From assembly GCA_036927565.1 (NCBI GenBank), contig JAYESD010000001.1, positions 287,877,560 to 287,941,559 on the forward strand: 64,000 bases of DNA. Reading direction: 5' to 3'. This DNA comes from Tuctoria greenei (taxonomy: Eukaryota; Streptophyta; Magnoliopsida; Poales; Poaceae). The notes beneath the pieces are model-generated. The model was given only the letters and a program-made list of their open reading frames with translations, had not been told where the DNA came from and made no database searches. Shown here in pieces: positions 44,438-56,158 of the stretch. Made by a program: the position numbers and the translations under genes. The first letter of the stretch is position 1; each line of letters begins with the position of its first letter.

Positions 44438-45052
44438 TTATGGTGAATTTATTGAGTAACCAACGTGAAAAATGAATTTACCATGTATTTAAGATTATTT
44501 CATGATAATTTTGTTGAGTAACCAATGTGAAAGATAAAATTGTCATGTTTAAGTTGATTTAAGTTTTCGTGCTTAAGTTATCACATTTTTTTAGTTATTT
44601 TAAGATTATTAGTGATAGTAATTTTTGTTGAGTAACCAACGTGAAATATGAAATTACCACATTTTGAGTTTAAGTCTTCATTCCTTTTAGGTCATAGTGT
44701 TTTGTTGAGTAACCAACGTGGAAGACAAAACACGCTATTAATGATCCATTGAGTTATTAAGTTTTTTCATTGAGTAACCAATGTGAAAGACAAAATTATT
44801 ATGTCTTTAGTGTTGTGTTTTTGCTAAGTAACCAACGTGAAAGGCAAAACACGTTTAGAAGTTAAGTTTTATTTTTATTAAGTTACTTTATATTTTGTGT
44901 TGTTCGTTGTGTAACCAACGTGAAAGACGACACACATAGTTAATTATTATTTAAGTTCAGTTAGTTTTCGTTCAGTAACCAACGTGAAAGACAAAATCAT
45001 TAAGTCTTTAGTTTTTGTAAGTTGTCAAGTGGCCAACGAGAAAGACAAAATA
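44438..45052 (+). ncRNA. Array of nine stem-loops with a constant 17-nt loop (unit 1)
   Basis: Nine hairpins lie at about 44440-44484, 44501-44547, 44612-44660, 44697-44733, 44762-44796, 44814-44853, 44896-44936, 44964-44997 and 45022-45050. Every loop is 17 nt with consensus GAGTAACCAACGTGAAA. The stems differ in sequence but stay paired. For example, ATGGTGAATTTATT pairs with AATGAATTTACCAT (14 pairs, two of them G-U). CATGATAATTTTGTT pairs with GATAAAATTGTCATG (15 pairs, three G-U). GTGTTTTGTT pairs with GACAAAACAC. The G-U pairs fit plus-strand RNA. It lies in the leader between primer site and gag, where packaging or dimerisation signals would be expected, but the function is unknown. 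I know of no such family. Confidence 0.7.
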
Positions 45053-45951
45053 AGATGTTTTATTCATAATCATGTTCATGCATTTACTTATGTTTCGGCG
45101 GTGCCAGAGCCTGCCCCATCCTCGGCGATCTAGGGCTCTTCACTTTTGCTCGTGCGCCGTCGGGCTTCTTTCTGGAGTGCCGCTCTTGTTGAGGAGAGAG
45201 GAGGAAAGGGGCGAAATGATTAGGGTTTCCTGAGGAAACCATGTCGGCGGCGTTTTGATGCCCCAACTTCTCAGCTCGACCGTCCGATAGTGGTCGACGC
45301 CCGTCGATCAGCCGTAGGTGCCATCGGGAAGCTGCGCAGTCCATGGGCTGTGGGTAGTGGTGCAGTGCACCATGGGCTCAGATGGGCCCTACCCCTCTCC
45401 CCTCGCCAGGCCGCGCGCAGGAAAGGCCGCAAGGGCCCCGCTGCACTCCTCTCCAGGCCAGGGGACTTTGCCTCTGGGCCATTAGGGTCGAAAGCCCAGT
45501 GTGCAAACGCGTCCAGTTCTGGCTGTGGGCCACTTTTTATATTGGGCCGCACAATTTTGGGTTGCCTTTTTCTGAGAATATTAGTTATGGGCTTGGACCA
45601 GGACTTAAAAAGGTTTTTATCCATTTTAGTATGGATTTTCAGGATTTTAGTTTTTGTGCTAAAATCATTTAGTATTTAAGTTTTTCATATGTTTCGGTTT
45701 AGTGACATTTTAGTATGGATTAAAATATCATACAAAATTAATTAAGTGGACATAAAACAATAAGTATCATAGTAATATTTTGAATAATTGTTTTATTCCT
45801 ATTTTCTTGTAGTTCTTAGTTATTTAGGGTTAAGTATTAAATTAAGTATTTTCTTGTCCACTTATTTAATTCAGTTCATTTTGCCGTGGAATTATTAGAA
45901 ATTAAGCATGCTCATTAAGAATTAAGTATTTAGCTTCTGCTGTTATTTAAG

Positions 45952-46566
45952 TTATGGTGAATTTATTGAGTAACCAACGTGAAAAATGAATTTACCATGT
46001 ATTTAAGATTATTTCATGATAATTTTGTTGAGTAACCAATGTGAAAGATAAAATTGTCATGTTTAAGTTGATTTAAGTTTTCGTGCTTAAGTTATCACAT
46101 TTTTTTAGTTATTTTAAGATTATTAGTGATAGTAATTTTTGTTGAGTAACCAACGTGAAATATGAAATTACCACATTTTGAGTTTAAGTCTTCATTCCTT
46201 TTAGGTCATAGTGTTTTGTTGAGTAACCAACATGGAAGACAAAACACGCTATTAATGATCCATTGAGTTATTAAGTTTTTTCATTGAGTAACCAATGTGA
46301 AAGACAAAATTATTATGTCTTTAGTGTTGTGTTTTTGCTAAGTAACCAACGTGAAAGGCAAAACACGTTTAGAAGTTAAGTTTTATTTTTATTAAGTTAC
46401 TTTATATTTTGTGTTGTTCGTTGTGTAACCAACGTGAAAGACGAAACACATAGTTAATTATTATTTAAGTTCAGTTAGTTTTCGTTCAGTAACCAACGTG
46501 AAAGACAAAATCATTAAGTCTTTAGTTTTTGTAAGTTGTCAAGTGGCCAACGAGAAAGACAAAATA
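45952..46566 (+). ncRNA. Array of nine stem-loops (unit 2 copy)
   Basis: The tandem copy of the array, offset by 1514 bp. Hairpin 4 has ACATGG instead of ACGTGG in its loop, and hairpin 7 has GACGAAACAC instead of GACGACACAC in its right arm; the stem can still pair with shifted bulges. The copy is too recent to count as independent evidence of covariation. Confidence 0.65.
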
Positions 46567-46613
46567 AGATGTTTTATTCATAATCATCTTCATGCATTTA
46601 CTTATGTTTTATT

Positions 46614-47354
46614 ATGTTTTATTATGAAGGATCTTCCATTCCAGGTTTGGTATTAAGATTTATCTCGCCAGAGAACTATCTAAGAAACGACAACTACAGT
46701 ACTTGGCGATGTAAGTTGGAGGCTGGTTTAGCAATCTTCGGAATAGATTTGGCACTGATGAGAGCGTGTCCTACTGAACCTAAACTTCCTGTTATTCGAA
46801 CCGGAGAAACTAAGGAGTCTTTCACCGAAAGGATGGAAGCTTATAAAGACGACTACTTTCGCTTCGATTTAGATCGTGCTAAGTGATCAATCTCAAATAA
46901 GAAATGTTTACAAGCGATTAAGGGCTCAATTACTGAGAGTGTTCAGGAAGAAATTCTTGAATGCAACACTGCTTATGAGTACATCCTTATGATAGAAAAG
47001 TATGCAACTGGCTGCCACAAGGCTATGATGCATGCTCTTGTTAAGAAACTTGTCACTCAGAAGCATAATAGAGGAAGTGTGCGTGAGCACATTCTTAGTA
47101 TGTGGGACACTGCCACTAAACTTAAGCTATTAGATTCGGGGTTGAAAGATGAGTTTCTATTCAACCTCATTCTTGTTTTACTTCCAGAAGACTATGATCA
47201 GGTTATCACCAGTTACAACTCTCAGTCTGAGCAGTGGGATCTTAAGAAACTAATTGATGTATGCATTCAAGAAGAAGATCGCATTAAATCTCATCATGCT
47301 ATTAAGCCTGTCAATCATGAGGATGATAAAGGTAAGTTGAGTTTTATTTTTTAA
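46614..47354 (+). pseudogene. Copia-N gag
   Basis: A copia-type gag (UBN2-like). N-terminal part FISPENYLRNDNYSTWRCKL is followed by LEAGLAIFGIDLALMRACP. After a single in-frame TGA at 46884-46886 the frame goes on with MHALVKKLVTQ...REHILSMW, LLDSGLKDEFLFNLILVLLP and LIDVCIQEEDRI. It ends at a stop at 47352. The usual zinc knuckle is missing, and no protease or pol follows. It forms the particle shell in related elements. Confidence 0.8.
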
Positions 47355-49243
47355 GCCAATGTTTAAGATTATTTTCAATCTATTCGATTGATTAACTAAG
47401 ATGCAACCCTGCAGATTCTTGAGACAGGAATTAGATAAGTGGAGGATCATAAGAAGAGTAGAATGGTCATTAAAGTTGCTATGGTCATGAAGCTAAAGTT
47501 GAAATCTTAGACTTGTTTTTCTTCTAAGTCATAGTTTTGTACTTAGGATTCATTATATACCCTACGTAATAGAATTTTAGTTTAAGTGTCCATATTTGAA
47601 ATTTTGATTTAAGTACCTCATTGAGTTATTGGTATTATAATTAAGCACATTCAGTTATAACATTTATCCTTAGATGATGATTTAAATATTATCCAAGTTT
47701 TCACTCACAAACTAAGTATTAATATAAGCACATTAGAATCGATCTCGAAACAATCTCAAAATTATGGCATTGTCGTTAAGGCCATATTTTGAGGGATAGA
47801 ATTGAATTAGTTTTCTCCATCGATTAATTTCTCCCTCATTAAGACGTTCTAGATTCAAAATAAGGCATTGAACATGTATTGTTAGTATTAACTTAGTTTT
47901 TATTCAAGTAAGAATTGAATACCCCAAAAATAACAAAGCAAAATGGTGTATGTTAATTAAGTATGTGGAGTTATTAGTCTATCGATTTACCTGTGAAGTC
48001 GAATTCTTATTAAGTGAGCCTCTAAGACATTATTATATATCATGGACAGGGCGTAAACCTCACTTAAGCATGTTCATATGAGGTAGTCCCGTTAAGGTAA
48101 AAGTAACCCAAAACATTATTAAGTTTGCTTGTAAGAACAATAAATAATAAGTTATTGATTATCATTAGTTTAGTTAAATAAGACATATCATTATTAGTAG
48201 GATGACATGATCAGGGGGAGTATGGTATGATGAGAGGTCGAATAATCTCTCTCTACCTGCTGTAGCTGAATTATTAACTTTTTTGTTAATAACTTACTAC
48301 GTGTTGTTAGTCTTCCATCGGTAACAGAAAATAATAAGAATAACTTAGTTTAAGTCTGTTACCATCAACGATGTGAAGCGACAATATCCCCAAATGTAAG
48401 CATAATGCACGAGTTATGTAAATTGCGTAAGTGAATAAGATTGAGTGTTGGGTTGATCCTCACTTGACATAAGTTTTGATCCATAGCGGATCATAAGATC
48501 ATTTAGAAATTAAAATAAGTAAGTATGACTAAATCAGGGGGAATTTGACTTCATAAAGACACTGATCTTGAAAGGAATGGTATATGTTGCTAGTCTTATT
48601 CAAGAATCACTCTTTATGATGTCATACATATGTTGTGTCAACAATACAAGACATTGTTGTCACAATACCTGTTTTTGATTCCTCATCATTAGTGGCCAAT
48701 AATGATGAAGAGTGATAGCAGCCCGATTGCAATAAGACAAATAACAAAGGTGGTCATACCACATAAGAAAATACTATAAGATGATCTTAATCATCTAAAT
48801 GGCGTAAAACCATGCCAGATGAGATGAGATCTAAGTACGCCATCACTGTATGAGTATTAGTAATAGTTCCTACAGGAATCAAAACAGTAGACTCTAATGA
48901 GTCTACAAGATTAAACTTAAACGTGATTCTAAAGGGAAAATTCCATTGTAATTTGACTTGTGCAAAAAGAATTCACTCAGTAAGTGATTCTTCTAGAAAC
49001 ATTGAATTATTAGTAGTGCATTATGAATCGTTTTACATCAGATTGATGTAAAACAACTTTTTCACATTAAGATTTGCATAAGGATGTATATGTGACACAA
49101 TCAAAGGGTTATTGTTAAGATTAAACGACCCTTGAGACGTTTCTTAGAGAATTCCACTTCAGAATTCAATTAAGCATTAAGAAATCTTAAGAGGGATTAG
49201 AGCATACCATAGTTTGGGTTTTCAAGATGAGTGAGAAGGACAC
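47355..49243 (+). other. Copia-N 3' internal region, no coding seen
   Basis: AT-rich sequence with frequent AATTAAG and TTAAGT words. Purine runs TCAGGGGGAGTATGG (48214) and TCAGGGGGAATTT (48535) resemble polypurine tracts but neither is followed by the LTR start TGTTAGAAG. No pol domain found in any frame. Confidence 0.5.
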
Positions 49244-49504
49244 TGAAAGTGCATCTAGGACTCCCTTGTGAGTTTTGGATGATTTATGACAAGCAATTGA
49301 GATCCTAACCTCCTTGTTGAGATGAGTGCAGGATTTTAATAGGAAAATGAGCAAAGTGCCAAAAAGAAGGAAGAATGAGAAGCAAAGTGGAAATGAGCTC
49401 AAGGAAGAAGAGTAGTAGATTATTGTGTATGGAGTGTGTTAAGGAAACACACCCCAAGAGCTCAATCACAATTAAACACACACATTGCACAAAGTAACAC
49501 AGGA

Positions 49505-50000
49505 CTGGACTAGTCCGATCACAACTGGACTAGTCTGATATCCTTTCTGCACGAGATCGGACAAGTCTGATAAACATCGGACTAGTCCTACATCCTTTCT
49601 AACTAGAATCGGACTAGTCCTCCTTAGTGCGGACTAGTCCTCAAAACACTTCACAAGTCACACAAAATCGGACAAGTCCGATCACAACCGGACTAGTCCG
49701 ATATTCTTTCTGATCCAAATCGGACAAGTCTGATGTTTGCACGGACTAGTCCGAAATACCCTCTGATTTGAATCGGACAAGTCCCCCAGTGCGGACTTGT
49801 CATCCTATACACTTAGGGTCTCACATGTCCGAACAAGTCCGATGACTATCGGACTAGTCCGAAGATTTCCAGTAGTGAAATCGGACAAGTCCGTTCCTAG
49901 CCGGACTAGTCCGATATTTTGGGGTACTTAGGGTTTGCTACACACAGCACACAAGACTAGTCCAGTGACCACCACGGACTAGTCCGAACTTTCTGAACCC
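49505..50000 (+). repeat. Palindrome array in the SIRE 5' LTR
   Basis: More than fifteen copies of CGGACTAGTCCG, CGGACAAGTCCG and one-mismatch variants, separated by words such as GATATCCTTTCTGAC and GATCACAAC. Two further copies are at 50687-50715. The array ends just before the TATA box. Confidence 0.95.
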
Positions 50001-50023
50001 TAACGGTCACTTTTAGAAACCCC

Positions 50024-50033
50024 ATATAAATAG
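50024..50033 (+). promoter_or_regulatory. TATA box of the SIRE LTR
   Basis: ATATAAATAG, right after the palindrome array, with a CT-rich transcript start region following. Confidence 0.7.
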
Positions 50034-50811
50034 AGGTGCACGGCCCAATTATGACCTCTCTCGAACCCTAGCGCCGTCACATCTCCCAAGAGCCTCAAAA
50101 ACTACATCTCTCCACGAAATTAAGTGCAACAACGATCAATCCTTTGAGGATTCACTCGAGATCATTGGAGAGACACTTGAAACACCATGTTGAGCTCTTG
50201 GTTTGATTCTCTAACACACTCCTGCGATTCATTTGTAATTTTTGAGTGTGTTCTTGGTGGTATTTTCTGTTGTAATCCAAGGGAGCTCTCAATGTGTGAG
50301 AAAGCCCCTTGAATTCGGTTATTCACCCCTTTGTGATTAGTGGAAGAGGATTGGCCTTCGTGGCGATCCGACGAGGGTAGGGTTGGAGAAGACCCGGTCC
50401 TTTTGTGGACTCCTCAACGTGGACGTAGGTTGCCTTTTGTGGTAGCCGAACCACGGGATAAATCCTTGTGTTTTGCTTTCGGTGTTCATCATTATTATTC
50501 ATCAATATAATCTAGGGTTTCAATAATCATTGCTCATCTTACGTTGAATTGTCAAACATAAGACTTAATTGTGATATAATCTAATATATAACATTGGAAC
50601 CTTTATTTGATTCTATATTTCTGCTGCATACATAAAAGAATCAACCTAATCGATCAAGCTTAATCAACTCAGACTGTGAACACCGGACTAGTCCACACAT
50701 TACCGGACTAGTCCGATATCTCTGGTATTGAACTTGTTGTTGAGTGTTGCAGGATCCGACAAAATTCAAGAAGGCCTATTCACCGCCCCCCCCTCTAGGC
50801 CCACATTCAAT

Positions 50812-50822
50812 TGGTATCAGAG
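50812..50822 (+). promoter_or_regulatory. SIRE primer-binding site (initiator Met tRNA)
   Basis: TGGTATCAGAG directly after the LTR end; the match to initiator Met tRNA stops at AAAGG. Confidence 0.9.
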
Positions 50823-50862
50823 AAAGGTTCTTCAAGAAAGAGTCTAATCACTCGAAGAGATC

Positions 50863-52950
50863 ATGTCAGAGTTGAAGGACATCCACAAAATCAACAACCA
50901 AGAAGAGGTTAACAATGAAAAGACTCAAAAAGTGGAAAAGTACCTCAAAGCCATTCAAGACTTCGAGGACGACGATGAGGAGACACTGGAGCTAAAGACG
51001 CTCCTTAGAAAGAAGGCACTTTCCAAAGGGAAAGTGAAAGTTGAAGAGAAGAAGAAGGGGAGTAGTCACATCGACTACTCCCGATATCCTTTTAACTATG
51101 ATTGTCTAAATTCCAATAAAAATCATTACTTATCTATCCCACTTGGAAAAGCCCCACACTTCGTTGGAAGTGATTACTCGATGTGGAGGCAGAATATGAA
51201 AATGCATTTGATTTCTCTCAATCCAAGTCTATGGCATGTTGTATGCACAGGGATAGACATTCCAGACGATGACAAAGAGATCACCCCAAGCCAAGAGCAG
51301 GCCATTCATAGAAATACTCAAGCCGCAGCTGTAATCACCTTCTCACTCAGTCGGGACAAGTTCACCAAGGTGGATAGACTCGAAATTGCTAAGGAGATAT
51401 GGTATACACTGCAAACTGCACATGAAGGTGACCGACATGTGCGTGAAGCAAATACTGAGATGATCGAAGGCGAACTAGGAAGATTCACAATTGAGGAAGA
51501 CGAGTCACCCCAAGATATGTACAATCGATTGAAGACACTCGTCAACAAAGTTCGATCGTATGGTATCAAGAAGTGGAATGACCACGAGGTGGTAAAGCTC
51601 ATCCTTAGAGCTTTTATGCCTCGCAATGTCACGCTATGCTCCGTGATTAGAGAAAGTCCCGGATACAAAAGGATGACTCCAGATGAATTGCTTGGAAAAA
51701 TCATCAACTTTGAGATGATGGAAAAACAAGCAAAGCACGTCAAGGAAATTGCCGACCTCACCTCGGCTAAGAAGAAAGGGGTTGCTTTAAAGTCCACCCT
51801 CAAGCCTCTATCCAAAGAGGCAAGAGAAGCACAACTAGAGGAAGACGGTGACGATGAGAGCAGTGAGCTAGATGAAGAGGACATGATATTATTCATAAAA
51901 AAGTTCAAGAGAATAATGAAGAAAAGACAAGGGACAATATCAAGTGAAGGAAAGTACAAGGAAAGAACGAAGCCAAAGTTGAGACGGGCATGCTATAATT
52001 GTGGTGAGTATAACCACTTTATAGTTGATTGCCCATATGAGGAGAACAAGAAGAAGACCAAATAAGCCAAGCCTCAACCTAAGAAATTCTTCAAGGAGAA
52101 GAAACAAGCCAAACAAGCGCACATTGGGAAGGAGTGGGACTCAAACGATGAGTCCTCATCATCCGAAGAAGAAGAGATGGCTAGCATAGCCACTGAGAGT
52201 GCGTCCAAGAAATCTACACTCTTCCCCACACTCGGCGCAAGGAAGGGAAATGGCACGTGCCTTATGGCAAAGGAAGGTAAATGCAAGGTAATCATCAAAA
52301 CCCCTTCCGTGCATTCCTACTCTAGTGATTATGAAATAATTAGTGATGATGAAGTGCTTAGTGGATTAGATAGGAAAGCTGCAACAAAAATGAAATTTTT
52401 ACTTGATCAACTTGTTAAGAAGGAGAGGTTGATTCATCATCAAGAGGACATGATTATCTCCCAAAAGGATGAGTATGTCGAACTTGACAAACTTCTAGAA
52501 CTTGAAAAGGAGAAAAACAATTCACTAGAGCTTGAGTTAGCTTCAAGCAAGAAAGCTTGCTTGGAGTTAACTGACTCAAATGCTGCAATCAAGGACCAAC
52601 TTGCTGACCTGATCAAGGTTAACAAGATCCTTGAAGTGCAAGTTGAGTCACTCAAGCTGAGTGAACCTTCTTCCTCTTCAAGTTCACCTTCTCAACCCAC
52701 TAAAACTGATTTTCCTCATATGTGCACATGTTGTAAAATTGACATCAGTTTGAAGGAGAAGTCAACCTCCACCAAGGATAAACATCCTACCCAATGTGGC
52801 ATATTTGACAAGGAGAAGATAAACTATGAGCGTAGTGCATACTTGGTCCAAAGACCTCCAAATGTCAAATATGGCATTGGTTACTCTTATGGTGAAAAGC
52901 AGCATGCTGGAAGTCATAAGAATAACAAGGGGATGATTTCCTTTGTGAAG
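50863..52950 (+). pseudogene. SIRE gag
   Basis: Starts at ATG 50863 (MSELKDIHKINN). Residues about 80-290 are the copia gag core (FVGSDYSMWRQNMKMHLISL, DMYNRLKTLVNKVRSYGI). An acidic stretch is followed by a CCHC zinc knuckle CYNCGEYNHFIVDC at about residue 385. One in-frame TAA lies at 52063-52065. After it the frame continues with a Lys-rich segment, a Ser/Glu patch and a coiled coil (52380-52660, KDEYVELDKLLELEKEKNNS), and runs to 52950 (GMISFVK). There a nested element enters. The frame resumes after the second target copy at 57072. It packages the element RNA in virus-like particles. Confidence 0.88.
52946..52950 (+). other. Target duplication TGAAG, left copy
   Basis: The same 5 bp occur at 57067-57071. 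Removing the intervening sequence and one copy keeps the SIRE frame open, which supports a true 5-bp integrase duplication. Confidence 0.8.
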
Positions 52951-52960
52951 TGACGAGATC

Positions 52961-53196
52961 ATGCACATTATCATTGCACCTACAAATATGGTACAAAGTT
53001 TATTTGTTTGGGATCCTGGCTCAAGTGAATATGCGCTCTTGTTTGGACAAGATCAAAATGGTGCACTATGTCGTCCACCACCTTGGCCTCCTCCTTTCAT
53101 GCTTACAAGAAGATTTGATGGCGTTGCACATATGGACCCACACATGATAGAAGATGAACTTGAGTCGAGGACGACTCCAATTCAAGAAGGGGAGGA
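52961..53196 (+). pseudogene. Gypsy 3' internal fragment (pol tail and polypurine tract)
   Basis: The open frame ends in LESRTTPIQEGEDDED, typical of the tail of some plant gypsy polyproteins. AAGAAGGGGAGGA at 53184-53196 is the polypurine tract directly before the LTR start TGATGAGG. Confidence 0.5.
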
Positions 53197-54096
53197 TGAT
53201 GAGGACATTAATTCTATGGATACAAACAACACTCTATTGAACATACAAGATGCAATCAATAGAGTTCATACACAACAATTAATTTCAGAGGTGAACTCGT
53301 TCTTATATATTTCCTTATATGTTTTTGAGCATAGATTGCTACTTAATGATTTATTTGTGATTAGGATCCATGGAGAGGTTCAAGGAGTACTTGGAGGGAG
53401 TATTAGGGACGTGGAAGACCAGAGAATTCGTTCAAAGAAGATGGAAACCGAACCAAACTCCAAATCGTATCCAACTCGGAGTCCAGGAGCAGTACGCACT
53501 AAAACGGACGCCCAGGATGCATACAAACTCCGTTTTGGACGTTCTACATATGCACGGAAAGGGGAGAGGATAAACTTTCCAATGGCGCCGGTCCCAGGTC
53601 AAAATACGTTCGGAGTCGACGGAAATCGTCGAAACAAAATCAAGTACAGAATCTGTCAGGATGCTGCGCCACCGTATTGGGCTATTGGGCCTTGTATCAA
53701 GTCTAAGTCCATTATTTTCGTGTATTAGGGTTAGGTCACGACCCTAACACCCCCTTGGACGTCCTCCCACCTATATATACTCCATAGTAGCCACCATAGA
53801 CAATTGGGTTTTGCATAGATTAATAATATCGCTGTTCTACAGTTTGTAAAACCCCAACTTCGTGATTTCAGATCGTGCCTTCTACATTCTTGCTTGTGTT
53901 CTCGGTTGCACTTGCAGGGATTAGCCTTCTTGGCGAGGTCAATCGTGTAAAGCACGGTTGATAACCAATGGAGCGGTGGTGTAGTGATTGCAGGGGCTGT
54001 TCGTGTTCTACTCGAGAGCCTCGGATCATCAACGTTGAGATCTCCACATCAATCGACGTATCCATTACCTTTCGAAAGATCGGGACTCATCAATTT
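53197..54096 (+). repeat. Left LTR (plus orientation, 8 bp short)
   Basis: 900 bp, highly similar to the right LTR on the opposite strand. A TATA-like CCTATATATACTCC lies at about 53769. It stops at CATCAATTT, where the right LTR continues with TCCTATCA, and it joins the gag 3' part directly. Confidence 0.88.
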
Positions 54097-54965
54097 ACAT
54101 CCCTTTCACATGTAGTTGGGATAAAATGCTTAATTTCAGCACAAGTGAGTGATAAAGTATCAAATTCATTTGGTTGTTCTAGCATAGGTACAATATAATT
54201 ATCAGCACACAACTCATTTTTGTTGTAAGAGTGAGTAGGAAAATCAACTAATGGTAAAGGTGTATTATGAAAAGGTTCATCTTGTTGCTGCTCATCGATA
54301 GTATGATTGGTAGCAAAATTCAGAACATCCAAAAACTTCTCACCTTCTGTATTTGTAGAATGTTTTGCCTTACCATTTTCAGCAATGATTTCGAGTGCAT
54401 TATGAGTTGATCCATCTAAAATTTCACAAGTGTTGTCAAAAGCCTCGTTCTCTTTTGCATCATCTATATTATTTTCTATATTGTCCTGCAAAATGTTAGA
54501 CACAAAAGGAGGTGCAACAAGAAATTTCTCCTCAAATTGTTGAATTTCTTCTTTGCACATAGATACATTAGCAAAAGTTTCTCGCATAAGAATTTTCGTT
54601 TCTTTCCATGTTCGAGGTTTTTCTATATCGCTTAAGTTGTCCCACCAAGTTAATGCACAATCAACTAACGCACTAGAAATATTTCTAATCTTCCTCCTCT
54701 CACACATATGACATTTTCCAAAAATTTTATTGAACTCTATTTCCCAAGCAATATATTCATCATAACCAAGACCATCATAAGAAGGAAGAGATGGGAGAAT
54801 GTAATTACTTCTTGTGGAAGGTGTTACAAAGGTGGTCTGAATGTCATGTGAATCCTTGGTTGATGTTTGATTTTTAGTGAGCAACTCTATCGCCGTCTTC
54901 ATCATGTCCATCATCTCAGCATATAATGCATGATTCTTGCTTTTACCTGACATTGTTAGTAGCAA
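54090..54965 (-). CDS. Gypsy-type gag of the nested element (3' truncated)
   Basis: A 291-codon ORF on the minus strand from ATG 54965 (MLLTMSGKSKNHALYAEMMD). The core YDEYIAWEIEFNKIFGKC and CALTWWDNL.....WKETKILMRETF is that of plant Ty3-gypsy gag. It stays open to the junction with the left LTR at 54096 and ends in a stop provided by LTR sequence. The zinc knuckle and everything after it are missing. The leader between the primer site and this ATG is about 1.2 kb and holds no gene. Confidence 0.75.
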   Translation of the reverse strand: MLLTMSGKSKNHALYAEMMDMMKTAIELLTKNQTSTKDSHDIQTTFVTPSTRSNYILPSLPSYDGLGYDEYIAWEIEFNKIFGKCHMCERRKIRNISSALVDCALTWWDNLSDIEKPRTWKETKILMRETFANVSMCKEEIQQFEEKFLVAPPFVSNILQDNIENNIDDAKENEAFDNTCEILDGSTHNALEIIAENGKAKHSTNTEGEKFLDVLNFATNHTIDEQQQDEPFHNTPLPLVDFPTHSYNKNELCADNYIVPMLEQPNEFDTLSLTCAEIKHFIPTTCERDVN

Positions 54966-56141
54966 ACAGAAGACAACACAAAAAATATGTTATCCCTATC
55001 AACTACAAAGGATAATGGAAAAGTGGAAGTGGAATCACACACTCTCAAGCGTCTTACCACGCTCTTACAAGTGTTCTTACCGACACTGCAGGTGGCAAAC
55101 GGTGGCCGGTATGAAGAAACCAATGAAGCGTGGGATGATTGCAAAGGTGTATCGATTCTGCTCAAGAGTAAGGTGTAGCTTGGATGGCACTTTCTATGTA
55201 GCAAGGATTAGCAACAATGAAATCAGATAGTAAAGTTGAATAAGTGTCCAAAGTATGTGTCAAAGTTGGTGGCCTAAATATGTTCCTAGTAGTTCAAGCT
55301 AGCAAGACATGAGATAAAACTAGATGACACAAAGAATGCAAGCACTTCTGATTTTTTTGTTGTTTTTTTTCTATTTTTTTGTGCGGCTTTTGTTTCTTGT
55401 TTTGCACTTGCTTTTTTCTTTTTCCTTCCTTTTTTTTTCAGAATGTGCTGCAAGGGAAGAACACAATGAAAATCAATCCAAGATATCTCGTGTGTCTGTC
55501 GCAGATTTTCTTCTCAATCTTCCAAGGACAAATAGACACACTTATAGGCTCTAAATTGGAAAACTTAGAACATCAAGATTGTAGATATATCTCTCCTCTT
55601 TAACTTCAATATATGGAAGACCTATTTTCGAAAAAAACAATAAGAGATATTGCCCCCGAAATACAGATTGTTCAGAATTTTTAGGTCAAGAACAGATTCG
55701 GAACCAATGCAATTTAGACATCGATAACTATATTTTCTGGGCAAATGATGAATATGAAAGTTATAGAGCACTTATTAAGATTTCCAGAAAGTACAAGAAC
55801 ACCAAAATCCGAGTTCGTATGTGCGATATATGATAAAAGTACCAAACTGGACAGAGGTGAATCTAATCTGGACGTGATGACGTGATTCAAAAGGATGAAT
55901 CACACAATGCAAAACTCAAACTAAGACCAAAAACACTTTATAAACCAGAAATATGACTCAACCACAGACACAAACTCAACAAAACCAAACTGAATAATAA
56001 AGTTGCAAAGGCTCAATGTGGTTTGGACAATGTAATGAACAGATCTACTAAACTACAAGTTTTTTTGTGGCTTTTTTGTGGACTCTAGGTATGAAAAACA
56101 AAACTAATGTATGGATAGATGAATTACCTAACGGGCAACCT

Positions 56142-56158
56142 GGAAATCTGATACCAAT
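56142..56158 (-). promoter_or_regulatory. Primer-binding site of the nested element
   Basis: On the minus strand ATTGGTATCAGATTTCC follows the LTR end CCTATCA. It matches initiator Met tRNA and fixes the right LTR as the 5' LTR. Confidence 0.8.

Larger units (their letters stand above)
43580..46608. repeat. 1514-bp tandem duplication in the Copia-N leader
   Basis: 43580-45094 and 45095-46608 are head-to-tail copies with an exact 1514-bp offset and only a few differences (for example at 45013-45160 versus the first copy). The ORFs at 43522-44165 recur at 45084-45679; they have no domain and are probably not translated. Each unit carries nine stem-loops in its second half. Confidence 0.95.
42613..49243 (+). 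mobile_element. Copia-N: non-autonomous copia element (3' end missing)
   Basis: 5' LTR 42613-43084, primer-binding site at 43086, a leader of about 3.5 kb with a 1.5-kb tandem duplication, then a gag-only ORF and about 1.9 kb without coding. No protease, integrase or reverse transcriptase is seen, so it must use proteins from another element. SIRE inserted at 49244, so its 3' LTR lies beyond SIRE and outside the window. Confidence 0.7.
49244..50809 (+). repeat. SIRE 5' LTR
   Basis: 1566 bp, TGAAAGTGCATCTAGG to CCACATTCA with inverted ends TGAA/TTCA. The preceding GACAC may be the target duplication; the other side is outside the window. U3 carries the palindrome array. A TATA box ATATAAATAG lies at 50024. 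Confidence 0.93.

Noticed and set aside
43522..45679. Duplicated ORFs in the Copia-N leader (both strands)
   Set aside because: No domains, and they sit upstream of gag in noncoding leader; they recur only because of the 1514-bp duplication.
44438..46566. Regularly repeated motif considered as a CRISPR-like array
   Set aside because: The genome is a plant; the spacing is irregular and the flanks of each repeat pair with each other, so this is a hairpin array.
48214..48550. Polypurine-like runs TCAGGGGGAG/TCAGGGGGAA as the 3' end of Copia-N
   Set aside because: Neither is followed by the LTR start TGTTAGAAG.
55324..55603. Phe/Leu-rich ORFs resembling a membrane protein
   Set aside because: They come from T-runs in the leader of the nested element, on the strand opposite to its gag.
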